Positions 1-5,932 of a stretch of 6,505 bases of DNA are shown in pieces; position 1 is the first letter of the stretch, and each line of letters starts with the position of its first letter. The DNA comes from Pseudomonadota bacterium (GTDB lineage: Bacteria; Pseudomonadota; Alphaproteobacteria; UBA2966; CAIVPW01). The position numbers and the translations under genes are program-made. The notes under the pieces were generated by a model. It did no database searches and had not been told where the DNA came from. It saw nothing but the letters and a program-made list of their open reading frames with translations. The stretch is taken from assembly GCA_027625125.1 (NCBI GenBank), contig JAQBXG010000096.1, positions 1-6,505 of the forward strand, read 5' to 3'.

Positions 1-510
1 CCGCCCGCGGCGCAAGCCGCGCGACCCGAAATCGCGGCGCAAGCCGCGCGACCCGAAGTCGGGGCGCTGCCGCCCACGGCGGCGCGGGACAGTGGGCGGT
101 TTGCGTGGCCGGTGCAGGGCCCCGTGTTGGCCGGGTTCGGTCCGCAGGGCGGCGGCATCCACAACGACGGTATCGATATTTCGGTCGCCGCCGGCACTCC
201 GGTCGTCGCGGCGGAAAACGGCGTCGTCGCCTATGCCGGCAACGAATTGCGCGGCCTTGGCAATTTGTTGCTGATCCTGCACGCCGACGGCTGGGTCACC
301 GCCTATGCGCATACCGGATCGATCCTGGTGCGACGGGGCGACCGGGTGACCCGCGGCCAGACGGTGGCGACATCGGGAATCGCCGAATTCGCGGCAACGC
401 CGCTGCTGCACTTCGAGATTCGCCGCGGCACCCAGGCGGTCGATCCGCTCGACTATCTGGGAATCGCGGTCGGCGCTCTGGCGCGGCCCGGCGCGCCGCC
501 GCGCGGGTAG
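1..510 (+). CDS. LytM/M23-fold murein hydrolase activator, NlpD/DipM-like (C-terminal part, 5' end outside window)
   Basis: The frame is open from base 1 and ends at TAG 508-510, giving 169 residues without the N terminus. Residues 1-35 are Ala/Pro/Arg-rich linker with a duplicated nine-residue unit. A LytM domain follows from about residue 36 (FAWPVQGPV) to 154, with the NDGIDI, VVAYAGNELRG, AYAH and LHFEIRRG blocks of NlpD/EnvC/DipM proteins. In active M23 peptidases the zinc ligands come from HxGxD and HxH. Here the first is N55-D-G-I-D59 (Asn in the His place, with a His one residue earlier) and the second is L135-L136-H137 (first His lost), while H104 is kept. The domain is therefore probably not a peptidase but a regulator of septal amidases in the periplasm, as known for NlpD and DipM; this is inference from the residues. 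An outer-membrane lipoprotein signal or LysM repeats would lie upstream and cannot be seen. Family confident; exact orthologue not. Confidence 0.88.
   Translation, partial: PPAAQAARPEIAAQAARPEVGALPPTAARDSGRFAWPVQGPVLAGFGPQGGGIHNDGIDISVAAGTPVVAAENGVVAYAGNELRGLGNLLLILHADGWVTAYAHTGSILVRRGDRVTRGQTVATSGIAEFAATPLLHFEIRRGTQAVDPLDYLGIAVGALARPGAPPRG
7..60 (+). repeat. Two tandem copies of a 27-base unit inside the LytM-protein linker
   Basis: Bases 7-33 and 34-60 are identical except for one base (AATC versus AGTC at the end of the unit). The unit is nine codons long and encodes AAQAARPE followed by Ile or Val, so copy-number change keeps the frame. It lies in the low-complexity linker before the LytM domain. 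Bases 1-6 do not continue the unit, so this may be the whole array, although more copies further upstream cannot be excluded. Confidence 0.9.
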
Positions 511-513
511 ATT

Positions 514-1398
514 CTATGCCAAATGCTTGCCGCGCCTGCCGGCCAGGTCCTGGATAAACTGCCAGGCGACGCGACCGGAACGGGCGCCGCGGGTCACCGA
601 CCAGGCGGCGGCGGCGGCGCGCACCTCGTCGTCGAACGGGCCGATCTGGAAATGGTCCACGTAGCCGCGCACCATCGCGAAGTATTCGTCCTGTGACGCT
701 GGATGGAACCCAAGCCACAGGCCGAAGCGATCCGACAGGCTGACCTTTTCGTCGACCGCCTCGCCGGGGCGCAGCGCCGTCGACTGTTCATTCTCGATCG
801 ATTCCCGCGGCAGGATGTGGCGGCGGTTAGAGGTGGCATACAGGACGACATTCGCCGGCCGCCCCTCCAGCCCGATTTCCAGCACGCCCTTCAGGGAGCG
901 GTAGGCGTCACCGGCCTCGAACGACAGATCGTCGCAGAACACGATCCAGCGCCGCGTCGATTCTTCCAGCATCCGTAACAGCACCGGCAACGTGGCGACA
1001 TCGTCGCGGTATACCTCCATCAGGCCCGGCGGTTCCGCGGCTTCGGCAGCGACTTCACCGTGCACCGCCTTGACCAGCGACGATTTTCCCATGCCGCGCG
1101 CGCCCCACAACAGCGCGTTGTTGGCGGGCAGGCCGGCAGCGAAGCGTCGCGTGTTGGCGAGCAGTGTGTCGCGGGCGGGGTCGATGCCGCGGAGCAGCGC
1201 CAGCGGCACGCGGTTGACCCGCGTCACCGGGCGCGGGCGGCCTGTCGCCGCTTCCCAGACCCAGGCGTCGGCGCCGTCGAGATCGGCGTCGGGGGCAGGG
1301 CGGGGCGCAAGCCGCTCCAGCGCCGCAGCGATCCGGCGCAATGCGGATTCGGGCTTGTCGCGGGCGGGGTTGCGGGGCGGGGTGGGGTGGCGGGCCAT
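514..1398 (-). CDS. DUF815-family P-loop ATPase (AAA+-like), 294 residues
   Basis: The protein is a full-length DUF815 member, a widespread family of ATP-binding proteins with no firmly assigned role. Seen in the sequence: Walker A GARGMGKSS at residues 99-107 (K105, S106), Walker B WIVFCDDLSF at 151-160 (D156, D157), a sensor-1-like segment YATSNRRH at 187-194 (N191), and the family block SLSDRFGLWLGF at 220-231, whose R224 could be an arginine finger. The first 45 residues are basic, Pro-rich and probably helical or disordered; no signal peptide or membrane segment is present, so it should be cytoplasmic. The ATG at 1396-1398 is the start used; I see no clear Shine-Dalgarno sequence before it. 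It ends three bases from the converging LytM gene and diverges from yajC, an arrangement I recall from other Alphaproteobacteria. Substrate unknown; a link to envelope functions rests only on neighbours. Confidence 0.92.
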   Translation of the reverse strand: MARHPTPPRNPARDKPESALRRIAAALERLAPRPAPDADLDGADAWVWEAATGRPRPVTRVNRVPLALLRGIDPARDTLLANTRRFAAGLPANNALLWGARGMGKSSLVKAVHGEVAAEAAEPPGLMEVYRDDVATLPVLLRMLEESTRRWIVFCDDLSFEAGDAYRSLKGVLEIGLEGRPANVVLYATSNRRHILPRESIENEQSTALRPGEAVDEKVSLSDRFGLWLGFHPASQDEYFAMVRGYVDHFQIGPFDDEVRAAAAAWSVTRGARSGRVAWQFIQDLAGRRGKHLA

Positions 1399-1411
1399 CG
1401 GTGCGGCACAG

Positions 1412-1440
1412 TAGGCAAAGCCCGGGTCGGAGGCTATAGT
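1412..1440 (+). promoter_or_regulatory. Candidate sigma-70-type promoter of the yajC-secD-secF operon
   Basis: A -35-like TAGGCA (1412-1417) and a -10-like TATAGT (1435-1440, five of six consensus bases) are separated by 17 bases. Transcription would begin near 1447, about 35 bases before the yajC ATG. The site lies in the 83-base divergent region between the DUF815 ATPase gene and yajC. No similarly convincing promoter for the leftward gene was found here. Prediction by eye only. Confidence 0.5.
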
Positions 1441-1481
1441 CCCGCCCGCATTTGGTTTTTTGCTTTCCGCAAGGCGCGCTC

Positions 1482-1892
1482 ATGTTCGTCTCAACCGCCG
1501 CGGCGCAGACCGGCGCCGCGACCGGCAGCCAGGGGATGGTGGAGTTCCTGCTGCCGCTGGTGCTGATTTTCGTCGTCTTCTATTTCCTGTTGATCCGTCC
1601 GCAGCAGAAGAAGGCGAAAGAACACAAGCAGATGGTGGAAAGTGTGCGCCGGGGCGACGTGGTCGTGACGGCGGGAGGGATTCGCGGCAAGGTGATGAAA
1701 GTGGCCGAAGACGGATACGCCAGCGTCGAGATCGCGACCGGCGTGCGCGTTGACGTGCTGAAATCCACACTCGCCGATGTGTCATCGCGGCCGGAACCGG
1801 TTTCGGGCGGCGGGGACAAGGGCAAGTCGCGCAAGAAGCAAAAGTCCGAGCCGGAAGAGGTCGAGGACGACGTAGAGTCCGACGGGGCCTGA
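1482..1892 (+). CDS. yajC: YajC, Sec translocon accessory subunit
   Basis: YajC is the small single-pass membrane partner of SecD and SecF, which together associate with SecYEG and help protein export and membrane insertion. The 136-residue product has a short N-terminal stretch, one hydrophobic segment at about residues 20-38 (EFLLPLVLIFVVFYFLLI), the family motif RPQQKK at 39-44, and a conserved cytoplasmic block with GGIRGKV at 65-71. Residues 103-136 form a long charged tail, first Lys-rich then acidic, longer than in E. coli YajC (110 residues). I chose ATG 1482 rather than the in-frame TTG at 1452, because AAGG (1471-1474) sits seven bases before it and the protein then begins like other YajC proteins. 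Its stop is followed after one base by secD, so the genes are co-transcribed and probably translationally coupled. Confidence 0.96.
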   Translation: MFVSTAAAQTGAATGSQGMVEFLLPLVLIFVVFYFLLIRPQQKKAKEHKQMVESVRRGDVVVTAGGIRGKVMKVAEDGYASVEIATGVRVDVLKSTLADVSSRPEPVSGGGDKGKSRKKQKSEPEEVEDDVESDGA

Positions 1893-1893
1893 T

Positions 1894-3516
1894 ATGCTCT
1901 ATTTCGGTCGCTGGAAGATACTCTGGGTGGCCGCGGTTGCCGCCGCCGGGCTGTTTTTCGCCCTTCCCAACCTGATGAATACGCAGGCGCTGGAGTGGGT
2001 CCCGGACTGGATTCCGCACCAAAAAATCAACCTCGGCCTGGATTTGCAGGGCGGATCGCATCTTTTGCTTGAGGTTGAGACCGAAGCCGTCGTCACCGAG
2101 CGCATGAACGGACTGGTCGACGACATTCGCAATGCGCTGCGCGAGGAATTCATCGGCTATACCGGCCTCGGCGTCTCCGGATACGGCGAGGCCGGGCTGA
2201 CGATTCGAAACCCCGACGAACTGGCGGCGGCGCTGGAGAGGATTCAGGGGGCCGCCAACCTGGTGCAAAGCAGTCCGTTTGGCGGGACGGTTGCCGATAT
2301 CGAGATCGACACCGGCGACGGCGGCGAAATCACCGTGCGACTGACCGAGGCCGCGATCGCCGCCCGGGTCACGGCGGCGGTGCAGCAGTCGATCGAGGTG
2401 GTGCGGCGGCGCATCGACGAGACCGGCACCCGTGAGCCGTCGATCCAGCGCCAGGGCGACGACCGCATCCTGGTGCAGCTGCCGGGGGTCGATGACCCCG
2501 ACCGCATCAAGCGCCTGTTGGGGCAGACCGCCAAACTGACCTTCCAGATGGTCGACCCGGATACGTCGCTGGCCGACGCGGTGGCCGGCCGCCTGCCGCC
2601 GGGCTCGATCGTGCTGCCGTCCGCCAACGAGGTCGGCGCCGACGGCACGCCGCTGCGCTATGTGTTGCGCGCCCGCGCGATCATCACCGGCGAGATGCTG
2701 ACCGATTCCCAGGCCACATTTGACGGCCAGACCGGGCAGCCGGTGGTCAGCCTGCGGTTCGACGCGACCGGGGCGCGGCGGTTTGGCGAGGTCACCAGCG
2801 AAAACGTCGGCCGCCGCTTCGCCATCGTGCTCGACAACGAGGTGATCAGCGCGCCGGTCATCCGCGAGGCGATCCTGGGCGGAGTCGGGCAGATTTCCGG
2901 CTCGTTCACGGTGCAGGCGGCCAATGATCTCGCCGTACTGCTCCGCGCCGGCGCGCTGCCGGCGCCGTTGGTGATTCTTGAGGAACGGACGGTGGGGCCG
3001 GGGCTGGGCGCGGATTCGGTGCGGGCCGGCGGCATCGCGTCGATCCTCGCGTTCGTGCTGGTGATGGTGTTCATGCTGGCGGCCTATGGCCGTTTCGGCC
3101 TGGCCGCCGACGCCGCGCTGCTGATCAACGTGATGTTGATCGCCGCTGCGTTGTCGGCGTTGCAGGCCACTCTGACGCTGCCCGGCATCGCCGGCATCAT
3201 CCTGACGATCGGCATGGCGGTCGACGCCAACGTGCTGGTGTTTGAACGCATCCGCGAGGAAGTGCGGTCCGGCAAGACTCCATTTGCGGCCGTCGAGTCG
3301 GGCTACCGCCGGGCGATGACGACGATCATCGACGCCAACGTGACGACACTGATCGCCGCCGTCATCCTGTTCATGCTCGGCTCGGGTCCGGTGCGCGGCT
3401 TTGCCGTAACGCTGTCAATCGGCGTCGTCACCTCGATGTTCACCGCCATTACCGTGACGAGACTGTTCGTCGCGACGTGGCTGACGCGGGCGCGGCCAAA
3501 GCTGCTGCCGATCTGA
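1894..3516 (+). CDS. secD: Protein translocase subunit SecD
   Basis: SecD is an RND-superfamily membrane protein that, with SecF, uses the proton-motive force to assist the late stages of export through SecYEG. At 540 residues it is shorter than E. coli SecD (615), mainly in the periplasmic region. Seen in order: first membrane helix about 9-26; LGLDLQGG at 47-54, the SecD signature; periplasmic P1 domain to about residue 360, including the RRRIDETGTREPSIQRQG block (171-188) and the FDATG segment (289-293); then VGPGLGADSVRAGG (367-380) leading into five further membrane helices at about 380-397, 402-420, 430-450, 481-496 and 500-525. GMAVDANVLVFERIREE at 440-456 carries D444, which corresponds to the conserved membrane aspartate needed for proton-coupled function. 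It starts one base after yajC and ends three bases before secF. No frameshift or missing motif seen. Confidence 0.98.
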   Translation: MLYFGRWKILWVAAVAAAGLFFALPNLMNTQALEWVPDWIPHQKINLGLDLQGGSHLLLEVETEAVVTERMNGLVDDIRNALREEFIGYTGLGVSGYGEAGLTIRNPDELAAALERIQGAANLVQSSPFGGTVADIEIDTGDGGEITVRLTEAAIAARVTAAVQQSIEVVRRRIDETGTREPSIQRQGDDRILVQLPGVDDPDRIKRLLGQTAKLTFQMVDPDTSLADAVAGRLPPGSIVLPSANEVGADGTPLRYVLRARAIITGEMLTDSQATFDGQTGQPVVSLRFDATGARRFGEVTSENVGRRFAIVLDNEVISAPVIREAILGGVGQISGSFTVQAANDLAVLLRAGALPAPLVILEERTVGPGLGADSVRAGGIASILAFVLVMVFMLAAYGRFGLAADAALLINVMLIAAALSALQATLTLPGIAGIILTIGMAVDANVLVFERIREEVRSGKTPFAAVESGYRRAMTTIIDANVTTLIAAVILFMLGSGPVRGFAVTLSIGVVTSMFTAITVTRLFVATWLTRARPKLLPI

Positions 3517-3519
3517 CCG

Positions 3520-4461
3520 ATGAAACTCATTCGCCTTGCGCCGCCCGAGACGCAGATCCCGTTTCTGTCTTTCCGGTTCTTTGCCTTCGCATTGTCTGGG
3601 GTGCTCGCCGTCGCGTCGGTGGTGCTGTTGATGATCTCGGGGCTGAATTTTGGCATCGATTTCCGCGGCGGCATCCTGATCGAGGTCCGCACCGCCGAAG
3701 CCGCGGACATCAGCGTGATGCGCGACGCGGTATCCGGCCTCGGCCTCGGGGATGTCGGCTTGCAGGAATTCGGCGAGCCGCGGGACGTGCTGATTCGCAT
3801 CGCGCAACAGCCGGGCGGCGAAGAGGCGCAACTCGCCGCCGCCGACCTGGTGAAGGAGGCGCTGGCGGGCCGGGTCGGCGAGGTCGAGTACCGCCGGGTC
3901 GAGTTTGTCGGTCCCAAGGTTTCCGCCGAGCTCATTCGCGACGGTCTCCTCGCGCTGGCCCTCGCCCTCGGCGCGATGATGATCTACATCTGGCTTCGCT
4001 TCGAGTGGCAGTTCGGACTGGGGGCGGTGATCGCGCTGGCCCACGACGTACTGGTGACGATGGGCGTGTTCTCGCTGTTGCAGCTCGAATTCAACCTGTC
4101 GATCATCGCCGCCATTCTGACAATCATCGGCTATTCGATGAACGACACGGTCGTAGTCTATGACCGCGTCCGCGAGAATCTGATAAAGCACCGGACGATG
4201 CCGCTGATCGACCTTCTGAACCGGTCCAAGAACGAAACCCTTTCCCGCACGTTGATGACGTCGGTGACGACGCTGCTGGCGTTGTTGGCGCTGTTCTTCT
4301 TTGGCGGCGCAGTAATCAAGGGATTCACCTTTGCAATGATCTGGGGCGTGGTGGTCGGCACGTATTCTTCGATCTTCGTCGCCGGGCCGCTGCTGCTGTA
4401 CTTCGGCATCGACCGCCTTGCCGCAAGCAAGGGCGGTTCCGCGACGCAGGATTCGGCCTGA
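3520..4461 (+). CDS. secF: Protein translocase subunit SecF
   Basis: SecF pairs with SecD to form the proton-driven export accessory complex in the inner membrane. The 313-residue product is of normal family length. Seen in order: first membrane helix about 20-40; GIDFRGG at 45-51, the SecF signature; a periplasmic domain to about residue 130; VGPKVS at 130-135; then membrane helices near 141-158, 165-186, 193-213, 247-262 and 268-295. LAHDV (173-177) and IGYSMNDTVVVYDRVREN (203-220, with conserved D209) are the expected functional motifs, and TLMTS at 244-248 is also typical. The start ATG lies three bases after the secD stop, with no clear Shine-Dalgarno sequence, which fits translational coupling. 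The last 15 residues (AASKGGSATQDSA) are a polar cytoplasmic tail. No terminator follows; the next gene continues on the same strand. Confidence 0.98.
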   Translation: MKLIRLAPPETQIPFLSFRFFAFALSGVLAVASVVLLMISGLNFGIDFRGGILIEVRTAEAADISVMRDAVSGLGLGDVGLQEFGEPRDVLIRIAQQPGGEEAQLAAADLVKEALAGRVGEVEYRRVEFVGPKVSAELIRDGLLALALALGAMMIYIWLRFEWQFGLGAVIALAHDVLVTMGVFSLLQLEFNLSIIAAILTIIGYSMNDTVVVYDRVRENLIKHRTMPLIDLLNRSKNETLSRTLMTSVTTLLALLALFFFGGAVIKGFTFAMIWGVVVGTYSSIFVAGPLLLYFGIDRLAASKGGSATQDSA

Positions 4462-4535
4462 ACGTCGGCGGCGTTGCGCCGGCGGCGGCACACGTGATCG
4501 GCGAATCGCGGCAAATCCAGACTTCGCGCACCGAG

Positions 4536-4742
4536 ATGGACCTGCGAATCCTCCGAATCCCGATTGCCGCGCCGGCAGCCATGGTCGCGATATTTCCGGC
4601 CCTGTTGTTGACGGCAACGCCGGCCCACGCCGGGGTGGCCGACGATCTTCGCGACGCCCTCGACGAAGTGCCGCGCCGCGACAACAACCACCCGCCGGGA
4701 GCGCCCACCGGGGTTGTCGTCGTGCCGCTGGTTGTTCCCTGA
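4536..4742 (+). CDS. Small predicted secreted/periplasmic protein, 68 residues, unknown function
   Basis: I do not recognise this family. From ATG 4536 the product starts MDLRILRIPIAAPAAM, continues with a hydrophobic core (VAIFPALLLTA) and has a signal-peptidase-type site TPAHA before GVADD at about residue 32. The mature part would be about 37 residues: an acidic DDLRDALDEV segment, then RRDNNHPPGAPTG and a hydrophobic end VVVVPLVVP. An in-frame GTG at 4494 would add 14 residues in front of the signal peptide, which makes it less likely. The Shine-Dalgarno sequence is weak for both. Support for it being real: typical signal-peptide architecture, mostly G/C third codon positions like its neighbours, and a stop codon that overlaps the start of the next gene by one base (TGATG). 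It is in the secDF operon, 74 bases after secF. A chance open frame cannot be excluded. Confidence 0.6.
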   Translation: MDLRILRIPIAAPAAMVAIFPALLLTATPAHAGVADDLRDALDEVPRRDNNHPPGAPTGVVVVPLVVP

Positions 4743-5116
4743 TGGAAATCACGCCGCTTGTGGAGCGGGGCCGCCAGATGATCCAGAGCTATGGCGGGGG
4801 TGGATTTGTAATCGCCGGCGAGCGCCGCACCGGGTCGGTGCTGGTGTTTCCGGATCGCACGATGCCGTGGGCAGTGCGCGAATTCGCCGAACTCGCGGCG
4901 CCGGAGCTGGTGGAGGCCACCGCGGCGGCGGCGATCGAACTGTTGATCGTCGGCTCCGGCGGCAGCGCCGAACCGGCCTCGCCGGCGCTGCGGGCGGCAT
5001 TGCGTGAGGCGGGGATCGCCGTCGATGTGATGGCGACCGGCGCCGCCTGCCGGACCTTCAATGTGCTGCTGGCCGAAGACCGCCGCCTGGCCGCGGCCCT
5101 GATCGCCGTCGACTAG
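4742..5116 (+). CDS. Mth938-domain (DUF498) protein, NDUFAF3-like
   Basis: This 124-residue cytoplasmic protein is a single Mth938 domain. Typical blocks are YGGGGFVIAGERRTGSVLV (residues 17-35, the strand after a Gly-rich turn), LLIVGSGG (67-74, where the family has a conserved LLIGTG-like loop), and a C-terminal region VMATGAACRTFNVLLAEDRR (96-115) that is the most diagnostic part. Human NDUFAF3, a mitochondrial complex I assembly factor, belongs to this family; the bacterial role is not settled. No signal peptide, membrane helix or obvious catalytic cluster is visible. The ATG at 4742 shares its A with the TGA of the preceding small gene and has no Shine-Dalgarno sequence, so translation is probably coupled. 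It is the last gene of the yajC-secD-secF operon; a hairpin follows 16 bases after the stop. Family call firm; function inferred from relatives and neighbours. Confidence 0.93.
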   Translation: MEITPLVERGRQMIQSYGGGGFVIAGERRTGSVLVFPDRTMPWAVREFAELAAPELVEATAAAAIELLIVGSGGSAEPASPALRAALREAGIAVDVMATGAACRTFNVLLAEDRRLAAALIAVD

Positions 5117-5132
5117 GACGGCCCAAACGGAA

Positions 5133-5154
5133 AACGGGGCCGTGAGGCCCCGTT
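5133..5154. terminator. Hairpin terminator between converging operons
   Basis: A perfect nine-base stem, AACGGGGCC (5133-5141) and GGCCCCGTT (5146-5154), closes a four-base loop GTGA. Read leftward it is followed by TTCCGTTT, so it resembles an intrinsic terminator for the minus-strand PuuD-like gene whose stop is 23 bases away. Read rightward the tail is TCCCGG, poor in T, so termination of the secDF operon there would be weaker or rely on the stem alone. Confidence 0.82.
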
Positions 5155-5176
5155 CCCGGTACGCATCGGTCGCGCT

Positions 5177-5716
5177 TCAGCCGATCAGATTGGCGAAGTG
5201 ACGCAATCCCAGCATTGCGAACAACATCGGCAAAGACAGCACCACATTGGTGCGTGAGGCGAGAAAGGCCATGCGGGCGGCGCGCTTCTTTTCGTCGTCG
5301 CCGGCCTGTTTCATGCCCAGCACCTTCTGCTGGTTCGGCCAGATGATCACCCAGACGTTGAACGCCATGATGATGCCGAACCACATGCCGAAGCCGATTG
5401 TCGCCGCGCCGGCCACACCGGCCGGGGCCGACATCGCGCTTTCGGTCATACCCAACGCCAGGGCGCTGCCCAGATACCCTTCCATCCACGCCACCAGCAG
5501 CCCGAACGCCACCGTCGACAGCGCCGCCCAGCGGAACCAGAACAACGCCCGCGGCGCGATCACTTTGCTGATGGCGGGTTTCTGTTCGTCGGGAATCTTC
5601 GGCATGCTGGGGACCTGGACGAAGTTGAAGTAGTACAACAGCCCGACCCACATGATGCCGCTGAGCACGTGAATCCATCGGAAGATGAAGCTCCAGAAAT
5701 CTGCTCCAAGTTCCAT
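5177..5716 (-). CDS. PuuD-type urate hydroxylase membrane-domain family protein (short form, no cytochrome c domain)
   Basis: The 179-residue product is hydrophobic with helices at about residues 8-32, 57-77, 101-126 and 153-172, possibly one more near 80-98. The block FRWIHVLSGIMWVGLLYYFN (12-31), VQVP, RALFWFRWAA (56-65), MWFGIIMAFNVWVIIWPNQQ (111-130) and ASRTNVVLSLPML (153-165) resemble the N-terminal membrane domain of PuuD urate hydroxylases. Full PuuD proteins, about twice this length, carry more membrane helices and a C-terminal cytochrome c domain with CxxCH; none of that is here, and there is no Cys in the chain. H16 in the first helix is the only membrane-embedded His. Oxidation of urate is therefore not supported by sequence alone, and no purine genes are nearby. 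It starts two bases after the stop of the 34-residue membrane peptide, which implies a common transcript. Family likely; activity unknown. Confidence 0.8.
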   Translation of the reverse strand: MELGADFWSFIFRWIHVLSGIMWVGLLYYFNFVQVPSMPKIPDEQKPAISKVIAPRALFWFRWAALSTVAFGLLVAWMEGYLGSALALGMTESAMSAPAGVAGAATIGFGMWFGIIMAFNVWVIIWPNQQKVLGMKQAGDDEKKRAARMAFLASRTNVVLSLPMLFAMLGLRHFANLIG

Positions 5717-5718
5717 GA

Positions 5719-5823
5719 TCAGGCGCCCCCGTTCGCGATGGCCAGCACGAGCCCGACCATGATGACGGTAAGGATCAGACCTGCGAGCACCGTCGACGAA
5801 AGCGAATCGAGCGGGTTCTTCAT
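5719..5823 (-). CDS. Small single-pass membrane peptide, 34 residues, unknown function
   Basis: ATG at 5821-5823 follows a strong purine-rich ribosome site, AAGGGGGA at 5827-5834. The product begins MKNPLDSLSSTVLAG, runs through one hydrophobic helix (about residues 12-30, ending VGLVLAIANGGA) and stops with almost no tail. A longer reading from an ATG at 5902-5904 would put the start inside the predicted promoter and lacks a ribosome site, so I reject it. The gene is first in a two-gene operon with the PuuD-like membrane protein, whose start lies two bases after this stop, so the two products are probably made together and may associate in the membrane. Small hydrophobic subunits of this kind are known in respiratory complexes (for example CydX and CcoQ), but I see no sequence match to them. 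Peptide existence fairly sure, function unknown. Confidence 0.72.
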   Translation of the reverse strand: MKNPLDSLSSTVLAGLILTVIMVGLVLAIANGGA

Positions 5824-5846
5824 TGCTCCCCCTTGCGGATGGTTTG

Positions 5847-5863
5847 GCCCGCGATCCGCGGGC
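5847..5863 (-). promoter_or_regulatory. Hairpin in the 5' leader of the small-peptide/PuuD-like operon
   Basis: GCCCGCG (5847-5853) and CGCGGGC (5857-5863) form a perfect seven-base, all G/C stem with a three-base loop. On the minus-strand transcript it would lie just after the predicted start point and 13 bases before the purine-rich ribosome site. No T-run follows, so it is not a classic terminator. It could stabilise the leader or be an operator; either is inference, and GC-rich DNA gives such palindromes by chance. Confidence 0.4.
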
Positions 5864-5875
5864 GATCTCCGCCCC

Positions 5876-5904
5876 AATCTAGACACAAAATGTGGTAGTC
5901 GCAA
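5876..5904 (-). promoter_or_regulatory. Candidate sigma-70-type promoter of the small-peptide/PuuD-like operon
   Basis: On the minus strand a -35-like TTGCGA (plus positions 5899-5904) and a -10-like TAGATT (5876-5881) are spaced by exactly 17 bases. Each matches four of six consensus bases, in a locally AT-richer region. Transcription would start near 5869, giving a leader of about 45 bases. Prediction by eye only. Confidence 0.5.
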
Positions 5905-5932
5905 GTGTAATACCGTACCTATGTTGTAGGAT

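Noticed and set aside
1466..1481. Short hairpin TTGC/GCAA next to the yajC ribosome site
   Set aside because: A four-base stem is too weak to claim as a regulatory structure.
1480..2268. A 262-codon open frame on the minus strand opposite yajC and the start of secD
   Set aside because: It lies fully opposite two confident genes and its product is low-complexity Arg/Pro/Ser-rich, so it is a composition effect.
4462..4493. GC-rich inverted repeat CGGCG/CGCCG just after secF, a possible terminator
   Set aside because: The stem is only five bases, no T-run follows, and the next genes appear to be in the same operon.
4418..4741. Possible N-terminal extension of the Mth938-domain protein by 108 residues
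   Set aside because: The extension overlaps the secF 3' end, is Arg/Pro-rich and unlike the family. The ATG at 4742 gives the usual family length and domain boundary.
3415..4752. A 445-codon open frame on the minus strand opposite secF
   Set aside because: It is antisense to an unmistakable secF and the end of secD. Its translation is rich in Arg, Gln, His and Asp without any recognisable domain, as expected opposite a GC-rich gene.
5824..5904. Longer 61-residue version of the small membrane peptide
   Set aside because: It would start inside the predicted promoter without a ribosome site and would place a basic, Pro-rich stretch before the helix, whereas ATG 5823 has a strong ribosome site.
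5880..5911. Plus-strand promoter TAGACA with TGTAAT for the synthase-like gene
   Set aside because: The spacer would be 20 bases, well outside the usual range, so I do not list it although the -10-like box is good.
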